A stretch of DNA of 48,275 nt, taken from the NCBI GenBank assembly GCA_000708835.1, contig DF237550.1, positions 1 to 48,275 on the forward strand. The letters are read 5' to 3'. This stretch comes from Klebsormidium nitens (Eukaryota > Streptophyta > Klebsormidiophyceae > Klebsormidiales > Klebsormidiaceae). Within the stretch, counting starts at the first letter, position 1; every line of letters begins with the position of its first letter. The translations under genes were made by a program, and so were the position numbers. Shown here one piece after another: positions 21,901 to 32,782 of this stretch. Below the pieces are notes generated by a model that saw only the letters and a program-made list of their open reading frames with translations, did no database searches and was not told the DNA's origin.

Positions 21901-23083
21901 GAGCGTGCTGGTTGAGCGGCACCAGCAAGAGGCTCTCTTCCAGGCGCGCGCCGTCAACCGCTACCAGGAGGAGTTGGCTCGACTGAGGGGCAGGGCGGGC
22001 GGGCAAGCCTCGGTTGCAGCAAGGCAGGCGGTCGGAGGCGCAGCCGGCCAGGGGAACGGTAGACCTGCGGAGATTATGGAGGGACCGGACGCGGGTGCCG
22101 ACGATTTGAGCAACGAGAGCGGATACGGGGGGGTGGGTTCGCAGCAAGATGCAGGACCGGCTTCAGTTGCTGGAACCGGTTTCCGAGATGAGCCGAGCCC
22201 GCTCAACGGGGCTCCGGACCTCTATCGGACCGCAGGGGGGCAGTTGTTGTCGGACGCTGGAGAGGGGCTGAACGTGGGGCGGCTGCTCGCCGGGATTGGT
22301 TTAGCCGGGGCCCGAAGACGCTGGCAGTGGCCATTAAGTCAGAACGATGGGGACTCTCAGTTGCATGGTCCCGGTGCTTCGACGCTGCCTCGAGATCGAT
22401 GGACAGATCGACGCTCGCAGCCGTCAAACGCCGTCAGAAGCGGTGCAAGTCGCAGTGGTGAGTTCAACTGGGACTTCGGCCAAGCGGGCCCGTCTTTTGC
22501 CTCGGAGAGTCGGAGCGGGAGACGTAACGACGTCAGCAGGGAAGCCGCACTGCTTCGGGAGCAGAGCGCGACAGCACGGAGAACAAGGGCGGCTGGCAAC
22601 GGGGAACCGGAAGTCAGCACGAGGCTGGCGGAAATGGTGGCGACCGTAAGGGGCGTCCTTCCAGACGTACCGGAACAAGCCGTCTTACGGGTGAGTGTCC
22701 TGCAGCTTCTGCTGCTGGGCTGGCTTGGCTCCATGCCAGGCAGTCGTTCTGAGAAATGCGAACCAAGAAGCAAGGGGCAGAAGCAGAAAGATGCCGACTG
22801 AATAGCCGTGTAACTTTGGGATCGGATACGGCGAATAGTACCTACGTCCTCAGGGGTACGCCTTGCCTTGAGATATGTCTGTGCGTTCTTTTACTGGCCG
22901 CTGAGTTTCGGTGTCCGAATCTACGCTGTGATGCGTCATCTTAAGCTGGAATCAAGTAACGCACCTTTCAGTACGGCTTTTGGTGAAAAGAAGGTCCGGG
23001 CTAACATCTCGTGGTTCTCCCTGCAGGAACTTCGAAGAACTAACTCGGTTGGGGCCGCTATTAACAATCTGATTGATGCTTGA
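18909..23083 (+). CDS. RIN2: RIN2/RIN3-like membrane RING-H2 E3 ubiquitin ligase with CUE domain
   Basis: Nine exons join in phase: 18909-19184, 19557-19634, 19970-20056, 20216-20337, 20534-20630, 20812-21027, 21319-21524, 21799-22690, 23027-23083 (676 aa). The N-terminal 290 residues are a multi-pass membrane region. A complete RING-H2 finger follows with C334, C337, C349, H351, H354, C357, C372 and C375, split by an intron at Trp361. The middle is low-complexity, and the end is a CUE-type ubiquitin-binding domain (LPDVPEQAVLR, ELRRTNSVGAAINNL). This is the order of plant RIN2/RIN3, homologues of animal AMFR/gp78; Arabidopsis RIN2/RIN3 are membrane ligases that act with the immune receptor RPM1. 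A role in membrane-protein ubiquitination is inferred by family. Two adjacent ATGs begin the frame; the first is used. The last exon encodes only 18 residues but completes the CUE domain, which supports the model. Confidence 0.93.
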
Positions 23084-23930
23084 AGGGGGCAAGCTTTCCC
23101 ATCGACTCTACTGGATGTACGATGATAGGTCCTGGTAGTACATTGAACTGAACTTGGTTTTGCTGGCTGAACTTCCACTACCGCCAGATCAGGCGAAGCA
23201 AGTGTGTTGAAGAGCACATTTGCCCACGAAATTATTACCATGCAAGTACCACTGACCGCTTCATAAATGGATACCCCCGTCAAGACAGTGTTTGTGACAG
23301 TTACGTTCTCTGCAGCATGACCGGCCACGGCATTTCATCATGTACAACTTTTCTGGATCGGAGACAAGTAGGTTGACAACTGCAGATTAAGACCAGTATC
23401 ATTCAGTGCGGCCTTTGACACATGCGCCTGTACAGTTTTGATGGACATGGTACGATCAACACGTATTGATCGGACAGACGCGTAAACACTAGCTTTTGCA
23501 TAGTGGCTGGCCCTTATGGAAGCATGGGTGACTAAGCATGCGCTATAACAAGCTGATGCCGCCAATATCGCAAAGTCATGCTGTTAAAGAGTGGTATCAA
23601 TATTGGGCATAAGCGCTGGCCTAAGCGGGCTGAGGCTCTCACGACCACGACATGCCAGCGGCCCAGGGCTCATGGAATATCATGCGGAGAGGCCTGCATG
23701 ACCATTTCGCGCTTTATGCCTGCAACCGGACTCTAGAAAAGCCTGCTGCCCCCTGCAGCTAGAATGAGAGTGAATAGCAACGACATCTCGCTCGATCTGA
23801 GGACTACAAAGAAGGCGTCTAGACCACATTATTTACGCTCGCTTAAGGTGCCTGCAAGTTGAAAGTTCTAGACAAATCCTACGCTGGCATTTTCAAGGTC
23901 GCGACTATCCTATACGCGTAAGTCTCACTT
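23084..23930. other. Intergenic, between convergent RIN2-like and GNAT genes
   Basis: No gene is seen. The two flanking genes end towards each other, so this stretch should hold both 3' untranslated regions and polyadenylation signals; I could not place these precisely. Confidence 0.6.
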
Positions 23931-26900
23931 TCACTTACTGGACCGATCAACTCGTAACAGCACTGTCCGACCCCTCCCCTCGATACCGTCAAGGCAGTGA
24001 CCCCTGCAATTACAACACGAGCATTTAGTAGAGAAATGCGGCAGCTTCCAAGCTTTTGTGACGAGGGAGAGAGCTTGATGTACTGGCTGTCAACTGGTTT
24101 GTGTTGACCGACGGTTGCTGCTTCGCCCACTTCAAGCACAGTAGTGGTGGACATAGATAGAATACAGGTCGCCCTGAAAGAGCTGGGGTAGAGTCCGACA
24201 AGCTTAGCGTCACACTTGGCCCTCCAGTGCAATCTCCCGCGGAACAACATAAATAGGGATGTAAGCAGCCCTTTTGGTCCTTGCCTCCAGAGGAACAGCA
24301 AGCCGGAACCCCTCCTTGTTCCACAAAAGTTGAAAAATGCAAGCCATGGCTCACCGGTAGTGTGCTTCGTTGCTGGTTTCCTCCCGCTCGAGCACAAAGC
24401 CGTGCTTGCAATAGAAGTGCTGCGCCACTTCGTTCACAGCCATCGTGTGCACATATAGCGCATCCACCCCTGCAGGTCATCAAAGGCAAGCTCATCTTCT
24501 CTTCTTCAGAAGTCGAATGTTCTTGACTCTCATAAATTGATTGAGCAAGAAGCAAACTGCTACCGGACCGCTAACCAACAAAATCAGAAACTTCAAGAGG
24601 GAGTCCACCAATGAGCTTTGAGTGGGGAGTGGATGTTGCTTTCAACCTGTTGACACTTTTGGCGCGTTCGATTGCAATTGACAAAATCCTCACTGTCAGG
24701 GGCGAGATTGTACAACAGTGAAGACAGGATCACACAAGCATCCACCAAGGAAGCTACCGGAGGCTTCAAATGAGAGACGTCAACCAAGCATGTAACGGGC
24801 ATGCGAACCAGCATGTCCGAGCTCTCACCCCACTCGTGTGCCCGTCTGCGCGCTTCGTTCAGTAAGGAGCGGCCCACGCTTCTTCGACGAGCAGCCTCCG
24901 AGACGCACACGTTACTCAGGTATGCAGCGTTCAAAGTCGCACCTGCAAGGAGCCGTTCGAGAGAGTCTGCACGAGACAGCTCGAAAAGAATGACCCAATA
25001 GAGATACACAGTGTGGTCAGAATGAGAGCTACAATTTCCTAAGTAGCACGGTGGAAGAAGACCAGATCCAGAAGGCTTCAAGGCAGAAAGTACACGGCAA
25101 TGGTCGATTCTTTCATGAGTGGAAACGAACAAGCTGCAGCAGAGTCGCGCACTCATTGTGCAAAACTTACAAGGAAAGCTAGCGACAACTACTGCCTGCT
25201 CAGGTATTCCGGGTCTCTTGAAAATTGAAGCTACAGCGTAGCGGGGCTTTTAACATTCACTTTTAGAAAGTGAATTTCTGATCAGTGAATCGTGACTTAC
25301 CTATGAGCACCTGCCCTTCCACCGCCCTGGTCGCACAGACATCCAGCGACCCAACCAGCGCAAGGTCTTCACCGTCCGCTGATGTCACCCGCAGCTCCTC
25401 GGGCGCCAAGGGCACAGTCTCCCACCTACAAAAGGCCGCCTGTTGCAGAATGAGGCGCACATAGGCTTTAAGCCCACACAGTCAGCTACTTTCACCATCA
25501 GATCAGCAAGCGGCTTCAAGTTAACAGTAATTACTTGAGTTCCCTCATACTCTCTGGACATGTGGGCTCTTTGATCGTAAACGACTTTCTTCTTCCACAG
25601 AAAGAAGGAACGCTTGCAAATCTGGTGAGCCAACAACATGGTTCAGTTTGAAGTGTTAAGTAGATTAGGTAGGCCGTATAAAGTGGATGCGCTATGCGAG
25701 GAGACATCTGTTGGTAGAATCTACTGGACATCATCTAGCAGGATCTCACAGATGGCAAAGTCGTGCATGTTTGAATGATTAAGCCCAGCAGCTTTTTACA
25801 ATGCAGAACGGTGTACTCTCCTTCGGAATCAGCACGCCAATGTGGGCCTCCAAAAATAAGACAACTCTTCCAGCTTTCATACCGCCAGCGACTGCACGCT
25901 TCTCACCAGGCACGCCTCTTGCTGCTCCGGCTTGCTCCCATTCTCCCTCAACTCCAGGAGGCGCTCATATTCCTCACTAGCCTTCATCTTCTGATGGAGC
26001 TGAAAGACACAAGCGCTGACTTGTCACCATCTGGTTGATGCAGAATAGCAGGAAAGAAGCAACCAACTGATTGCTTCAGACCAGGAAGGCATGTCTTACA
26101 TATGAACAATAATCATGTCAAGCTAGATTAACTGCGAGGGCAAAGACAAGGAGGACGACACAAGGTGGCTGTCTTGCAGCAAAGCACCTTAGTTTCACCA
26201 TTCCGCAAGAGCTAAACCCTCGAACATGGACAATCAGTGTGCTCTCACCTTGCCCGCGAAGGCCCTCTCTGGCCGATATGCATAGAAGGAGAGGGCTCGA
26301 AGCAAGGCAACTGCGCGTAGCTCTGCATCACTCACTGGCTCTCTGTAGAACGACACGAAGGGCTGTCAGAAGTCGGGACCAATTACGTGTCCTGCGCTTC
26401 TGAAGGACATTTATCAGTGGAACTTCACCTTGTTCTGCGTTCCTTCCCCCTGCATTTTGCGCCAGCCCAAAGACAGGAGGGAGCTCAGAAAACAGTTGTA
26501 TCAAGCTCAAGCAAGTGCTAGTCAAATGTTTGACCTAGTCTCACCGTATCTGTATCTCCAGTTCTGCTTGTTGCAGTTGCTGCGGTCGCTCGGTAGCCTT
26601 GAATCTTTGTTGATGGAAGCCCTTCTGTGAAGATTCTGCTGACTTATCCTCACCAATTCTCATTGCAACCCCACTGTCTTCCCTAAGCGCTGCATTAGCA
26701 ATGAGTCTGCCCCTATGGCCTGCAATATTGACGTCCCTTTGTTCTACAAACCGCCTGGCACTTGACAAGCGCCCCCTTGCATGGTTTGGCCTCGTAGCTC
26801 CAAGCACCAGCAAGCTCTGCTTGCAGCAGTCCTGCAGTAGAGCTGCAACACCTGGCCGCATTCCACTGAGTCCATGTAGTTCCTTTTCAGGAGACCTTTG

Positions 26901-26960
26901 CAAATGCTGCAAGTCAATCGGGGTATGAAGACGCACAATCGAGAGGCTCTGCCCCACCAT
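23931..26960 (-). CDS. GNAT-family N-acetyltransferase, plastid type
   Basis: Eight exons on the minus strand join in phase, listed from the start: 26545-26960, 26429-26449 (21 bp), 26249-26342, 25907-25999, 25301-25439, 24829-24942, 24355-24469, 23931-24003 (354 aa). About 145 N-terminal residues have no recognisable domain and could carry a plastid transit peptide. The GNAT fold then runs from ELRAVALLRALSFY through AAYLSNVCVSEAARR to ALYVHTMAVNEVAQHFY and KHGFVLEREE, ending HYRGHCLDGIEGRGRTVLL. This series fits the plant plastid GNATs, which transfer acetyl from acetyl-CoA to protein N-termini or lysines; the exact paralogue is not assigned. In the acetyl-CoA loop (RRRSVGRSLL) the first Gly of the usual R/QxxGxG/A is Ser. 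It is head-to-head with the HAD gene, ATGs 587 bp apart. The first exon is the least certain part. Confidence 0.88.
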
Positions 26961-27547
26961 TGTATGATTTCAAAGTGGGCCAGATGCCGAGTGCAGCAAG
27001 CCACCAAACAAAAGCTGACGCCCCTTCCAAAGCCTGCATCAGGTCTGCGGACCTGGTGCCGACGGCTTGCGAGCTAGTATTACTTGGCGTTTGCTTGTTC
27101 TACTGCACGGCCCTGGCCCTAGGGGGGGTCATCCTGAGTTATCGACCGAGTTTCACTTCTTCTGCCGCTCTTGTGGACGGCCACAGGAACGGCATTGAGA
27201 TAGACAACTTCGGGTTCTAAAAGTGCCGTCTCTTAAACCGGCCACTAAACTACCGTACTCAGATCGAGCTTTCGAGCTTTGCAACTTGTTCAAGGATGGA
27301 CCACACCCCCCCCAACGTCGGCATTTTCAGCTTGCTTCATGTTCAGCTTGCTTTCTCGCACATTGGCCACTTTCCAAGTTCCAGTTTTGTGACAGTGAAC
27401 TTGAAGCCTGAAGCAGTGAATAGCGAAGGCAAGTTCCAGCTAGAGCCCGAGGGTTTCACGTTCAACTTCAAGGACAGGCCAGCCTTCTGGCCTCCACTAT
27501 TGCCTTTCTGTCAATTCCCTTCTTCCTCAGCTTCCTAGACGCGAAAG
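26961..27547. promoter_or_regulatory. Shared divergent promoter region of GNAT and HAD genes
   Basis: This 587-bp stretch separates the start codons of two divergent genes whose products both look plastid-directed. It must contain both promoters and 5' leaders. I recognise no TATA box or named operator with confidence. An open frame continues to 27220 on + but has no recognisable content. Confidence 0.5.
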
Positions 27548-30500
27548 ATGGACACCTGCCACTTGCGTCCTACAATCAGGAATTTGAAAATAACAAAAGG
27601 GCAAGTCTCAGAATGGCAGCCGCCTGTTCGGCCTGCAGTATGGGCACCAGCTTGCAGCAGCTCTATGCGCTTAAAAAAGCTCGCTGCAGCTCGTTCAGAA
27701 TTTCGGAAACCCAGATCAGGAGGCTTTGTGACCAATGCTGAAAGCTTTGGACAAGCCTTCGGGAGACACCTCTTTTGCCGTGTTGTAAGAAAGAGGAGGT
27801 TTACCACTTGCTGCCAAGCAGATGACCAAAGGGAAGGAACAGACGGTGTAGATTCGAAGGAGTTGATGGACAGCTTGCGCAAAGCAAAAGAGAGGCAGCG
27901 CAATATGGCAGTGGTTTTTGAAATTGAAGGGTACGTTGATTTTCAGTGGCATATGCAATGCTGTCATGCTGGTGCCCACTTCCATTGTCAACGGTGTGCT
28001 GAATCTGTATCAGTAGAATGCATCCTGAAAGCTGATGAAGTGATAGCCGGACTTCCCAAGTGACGGGCTCTCGAACATTGGCATAGTCAGCAGGACAATG
28101 CTGACAATGGCCCTTATTTGTTTCCATCGGCAGGGTTCTGACAGACATCCACAGGCGGGCCAATCGAGAAGCATACAACCTATGTAAGCCTGATGAGAGA
28201 GCTGTCTTTCAAGATCTATGGTACCGTATTCATATGCCCGCAGTTCCCGGATCGATCTCCGAAGTTGCCTTTGAAGGCTTGTGCGGCATGCTAACAGCAT
28301 TGTGATACTGCAGCTTTCAAGGATCTCGACCTAGACTGCGCGAACTGGACGGAGCCCGTCTATAAGGATCTCTACCGGTGAGTGCACGACTCAGAAGCAA
28401 GCGACACTAGATTGCCCTTAGCCTCATGATATGACAATCTCATGAGGACCTTTGTTTCTTTCTAAATGGAAGGAACTCCTTGGTGCTCGTCTTTCACACA
28501 TACGATCGAGTAAGGCGCATGTGGCTGCTTTCCTTTGAGGCGATGCATTCTTGGTCCAATTGCAGAAGCGTTGGAGGGGACGAGGAGCGCATGCTTCAGG
28601 TCTTCTTTGATAGGGTGAGTTGTAATCCATTTTCCTGATCGCAAAGTGCTTCTAGTCCTTCCACCAAGTGAGGACTTGATTGTTCAATCCAAAGCGATTC
28701 AACCCAGTCTTGTGAAAGAGTATGGAGGAGCCCAGAGAAGGGTTAGCCGAAGGAGGGCACTCTAAATGAAAGTTCCCTTGTTGCTTTCCTACAGATTGGG
28801 TGGCCACTTGCAGTGCCCACAAGTGAAAGAAAGACGTTCACCCGGAAATGTCTGGAGATCAAGGTACGTCCTCCTCGACATCCCTGCAGTCGCATGTGCT
28901 TTTTTCTACCTCAGACTGAATCACTAAGCAAATGCTTGCTTGACTCAAACGTGCCTCAAATGCGATTAGCCGCATTTTTATGAAATTTGATGGGCAGTTG
29001 TAGACTCACAGCTCTGATGGCAGAGCCTGATTCATTGTCTTCGAGGTAGACCCGGGTACTATGCAAAGTGTTCTGCTCTGCTTTTCATACTTTTTGACGG
29101 TCTTGCTTTGGAAAAGAGGAGGTCGTCACATAAGCTCAACTGATTGGTCTGTTATGTAACCTTTGAGAGACGATTAAGGGGCTCAAGTTGATCTGTCTGG
29201 CTAGTCGATCACCAGCTCTTCCTGCGGAGCTCTGACTTCATCTCGTGTTATATGCTGACTCCGTTTTGGACTATGCAGAAAAAGCACTTAGAAAGCTTCA
29301 TCGAGGCTGGCCGGCTACCATTACGACCAGGTGTTGCAGAGTAAGCAGAACGCCACCCTGGTCCTAGAGGTCGGTAACTGATGATCTGTTTTTTCTTGTC
29401 CATTTTTCTTTCTGCACTCTGCATGACACCGAGTTTCTTGATGACTTGCTCTGTCATCGCCAATATGACGACTTCGCAGGCACCTTCGGTCCTCTGCAAG
29501 CTAACCTTCGTGGCATTCAAGCCTTGGTTGCGGCACTCACATCCGGGAGATCTGTCAGGACGTAGATTTCGAAGCAAGGCAGCAATCTAAAGGACTTGTC
29601 TTTGCAGGTTCGTCCAGGAGGCGGCGTCGGAAGGGGTCGCGCTAGTCATCCTTGGTGTGTCAAGTCGGATTGGCTACGACGCTACACGGTGCGCTTCTAT
29701 ACCTGCACGCGCTCCATGAGAATCTGATTCAATAAGTAGAATCATGCAAATATTTGCCACTGCGCCCCCCAAAAGTCGGGGTTACGAACATTCCGAGGCA
29801 GGGCGTCTCCCTTAACACTACGCTCGGGCACCTTCAAGTCGCACCCAAGATGTTGCACGGCCAATCTGCACTTCGTCAGGTGCGAACTTCACATATGTTG
29901 ACGATATGTCTTTGTCAAACCTATCGAACACACCGTCGAAAATAACATATTGGGCGCGAGGTTAAGGGGCCCGAGAGACGCGCTCTTTGCGTTGAGCTTG
30001 GACGAATTGCTGAGAGGTGTCTGTGCAGGAAGCTCGTGGAGGGGCTAGGCGACGCAGTGCGAGTCCTGTCGGACGAGGACGTGCGCGCGAGCACGTATGC
30101 TCAGGTCGCTGCCGGGGAGGGGGCACTGGCCGGCATCGATAACATGCTGGCGCGCCAGCTCGCGGAAGCAGGTCGGGAGAGTTCTGCCTCTTAACCACTG
30201 GCACGCGCAGTCGTTCTGCAGGGCCGCCTCTCTTGGTTTCAGAAGCCAGGCGCCGAAAGTGAAGACCTACGGCGTTATTCATTTGGTCATTGTGCAATTC
30301 AATCCTTCAAAGCCGAAGCCTGGCGCGATAGGAATCGTATGTTGGGGCGGATGTAGAAACCAACGTTCTGGCTCTCCCTTTCTGCAGTGAATGCCGAAAA
30401 GCAGCGCTTAGCGGAGATGGTCGCCGAGAAGCTGAAGCTGACGGTGGACCTAGATACAGGCGGGAAGTGAGTCGCAAGGGACCTCAGTTGCTCTTATCAA

Positions 30501-31466
30501 TTTGTTCTCAAGCTTCCGCTTATTTGGAGGAGAGACAACGAAACGACAGGCGGACACACCTGTGCAGGCCTCAATATCAAGCATGTCGTGAAAGAATTTT
30601 CGTACTGGGCCACCTCCATCGGATTCCTTAGTCTTATGGAGAATTTAACTCCGATCTAGTCCTGAAGCGCCCAGGCGTCTCAAAGCCTGCTCAAAATTAT
30701 TGAGACCGTATGACTGCACCATCCTTCGTGATCCGGAAAGAAGCCTCGGGCTTGCGCTTGCAAGCTCATCTGCATTCTGACAACCCGCACTTCTATTGAT
30801 GCAGGTCAGAAGAAGCTTTGTTAGCACTTCGAGCGGCGGCGGAATTAGCTGGAACGCCTGTGGGTAAGCAATTGGTCGCGCGGTGTTTGTGAGCAATATC
30901 CATTATCGAATACGCCAGTCCCGTCAGCATGCTTGCTCCTCTATCTTGTGCAGTCTATATGTTTCTTCTTATCTGAATCCACTCCTAGCACCCGATATGG
31001 ATGTATCGGAACAACTCAAATGTTTGACTGCTCGAACAAATTGTAAGAGACTGGACGACAAAAATAAACCCTGCATAATCTTGCCGTCCGCAGGCCGGTG
31101 CGTACTGCTAGCTGGGAGTCATGTGGGCGTCCAGGCAGCAGCTCGGATTAGCATGCCGTGCGTCGTGGTGAAAAGCAGGTGGGGTAGATGATCCACACTT
31201 CGGGTGTCAAGAAATTCGAACAGTGTCGGACAACTTATTGAATATCATGCCGTGCAGAAGCGTGCAACATGCTGAATCACGATCGTTTCTCCTACGCTCA
31301 CATCGGGCTTAGAGCTGTACCTCAGGATGGTTATTTTTCCCCTCCGTGCAGCTATACTGCGGGAGCCGAGTTTCCAGGCGCCTTGGCAACATATGGCGAT
31401 TACGGCATGGGCTCGGGTGTGACCCTAGCAAAGCTTCGCCGTGGTTTAGAGAAGTTCCATTCATAG
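27548..31466 (+). CDS. CbbY-like HAD-superfamily protein with substituted catalytic residues
   Basis: Twelve exons join in phase: 27548-27930, 28134-28183, 28314-28377, 28566-28614, 28795-28863, 29279-29340, 29608-29688, 30029-30171, 30388-30466, 30805-30863, 31094-31178, 31352-31466 (412 aa). The first 100 or so residues are Ser/Arg-rich and fit a plastid transit peptide. The body follows the plant CbbY-like HAD pattern: VVFEIEGVLTD, LDCANWTEPVY, VGGDEERML, LPLRPGV, ALVILGVSS, NAEKQRLAEMVAEKL, CVLLAGSHVGVQAA, TAGAEFPGALATY. HAD hydrolases need DxD in motif I; here it is E125-I-E127, so the Asp nucleophile is Glu. Motif IV, usually acidic before Asp-Ser, reads LAGSH and lacks the metal-binding acid. 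As I recall, an Arabidopsis relative (At5g45170 group) also departs from DxD, which would make this an old plant-lineage form rather than a local defect. Activity is doubtful; a binding or regulatory role is possible. Confidence 0.9.
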
Positions 31467-32782
31467 CACCTAGCTGATTCTGCTAGTTGCTCGCTCCGTG
31501 CTGCTAAGTGTTGATACTTTGGAGTAGATCGTGAAATGAATAGCCATAGATCATGTCCTTCAGTTAGATAATGCCGAGGAGACTATATGGCAGTTGTCAA
31601 TTGCTAGCTAGATTGTGCGCTTTTCACATGGAGCTGGAGAAGCGCTTATAGAAAGTTCGTAGAGATAGAGATTTGGGACAAGGTGGGAAAGGGTCGCTAT
31701 TTCGATCCATAGGATGACTCTCTTATGGCAATGCGGTCGTTATAAAACAAAGGTAAATGTTGCACTAATTCTCGCGCATGCGCCTAGATCAGCAAAATCA
31801 AGGCTAAGTCAATCTAGAGATTGTGCATATGCGAGCATGCGACGGGAATTGCTGAATTGGTCAACTAGTCCGTGCAGAAAGAGAAGCGTGTAGGCTTGCT
31901 TGTGACGTGCCGAACGGTGCCGTGCACTGGTCTAATACTCGTGTGCACTGATTGGAAAAGCAGCATGAGCCGCCATGCAACAATCATTTCTGGCCGGCGC
32001 GCGCAAGCTACCAGTACCACATGGGTGAGTCCGTTGTACGTACTGGGTGCCAGGCAAAATCGATCGCGTGCACAACAAGCGCAGTGCCGGCGCGGGCGCT
32101 CCGTAGACCCGGCATCGCCCGCGCGACATGGTGCTGCACCAGCGCTGCTGTTGCAGATATACGGTCTGTGCGGTCCTGAGGCTATGGGCTGGCCTCAACA
32201 ACTTTCTATCCATGCAACTCGATCCTGCATCTTCCTCATGCCACGTAGATAGACCCTGTATATACTAGCTTGGCGAAATACAAAACGAGAGTCGCCAAAA
32301 ACAAGCGAGTCATTATCCAAGCGCACTTGCTAACAATGAAAATGCAGGAGCCGGGTCAAGAAGCTGAGCTTGATCATGCATAGGTACTCCACAATATTAT
32401 GGGGCTTGAGCGCCGTATGGTTGCTATCGTTTAACAAGCCTGATGAAGACAATCATCATTGCAGGACGGAGTGCGCGAAGACCTTGATGCCGCTAACAAA
32501 TCAGCTTACTAAGGTGCGTGCTAGCTTGTTGACACGCAAGTTTCATTGAATCAGAGTCAAACGTTTCAGAACCCTGCCGCTGCGACACATCTCAGATCCC
32601 GAACGACAAAAGCACATCGACAGCCAAAGGCTTTCTAGCTACAGAGGTCTCCCGTCTCGATTGTACTTTTTGATGCCTTTTCCTTTATCTGACTGGTTTC
32701 TCACTGATTCCCACCCTCTGATGCATCTTACATTTCCCGGACCGATGCATATCCTGTACACGGTGGGGAACCCATCCCTTTC
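31467..32782. other. Intergenic, between convergent HAD and Hint genes
   Basis: No gene is recognised. The + frame at 31872-32252 (126 codons) has no domain, does not connect to splice-bounded blocks, and is Cys/Arg-rich in a GC-rich patch. Both neighbouring genes end here, so 3' untranslated sequence is expected. Confidence 0.5.
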
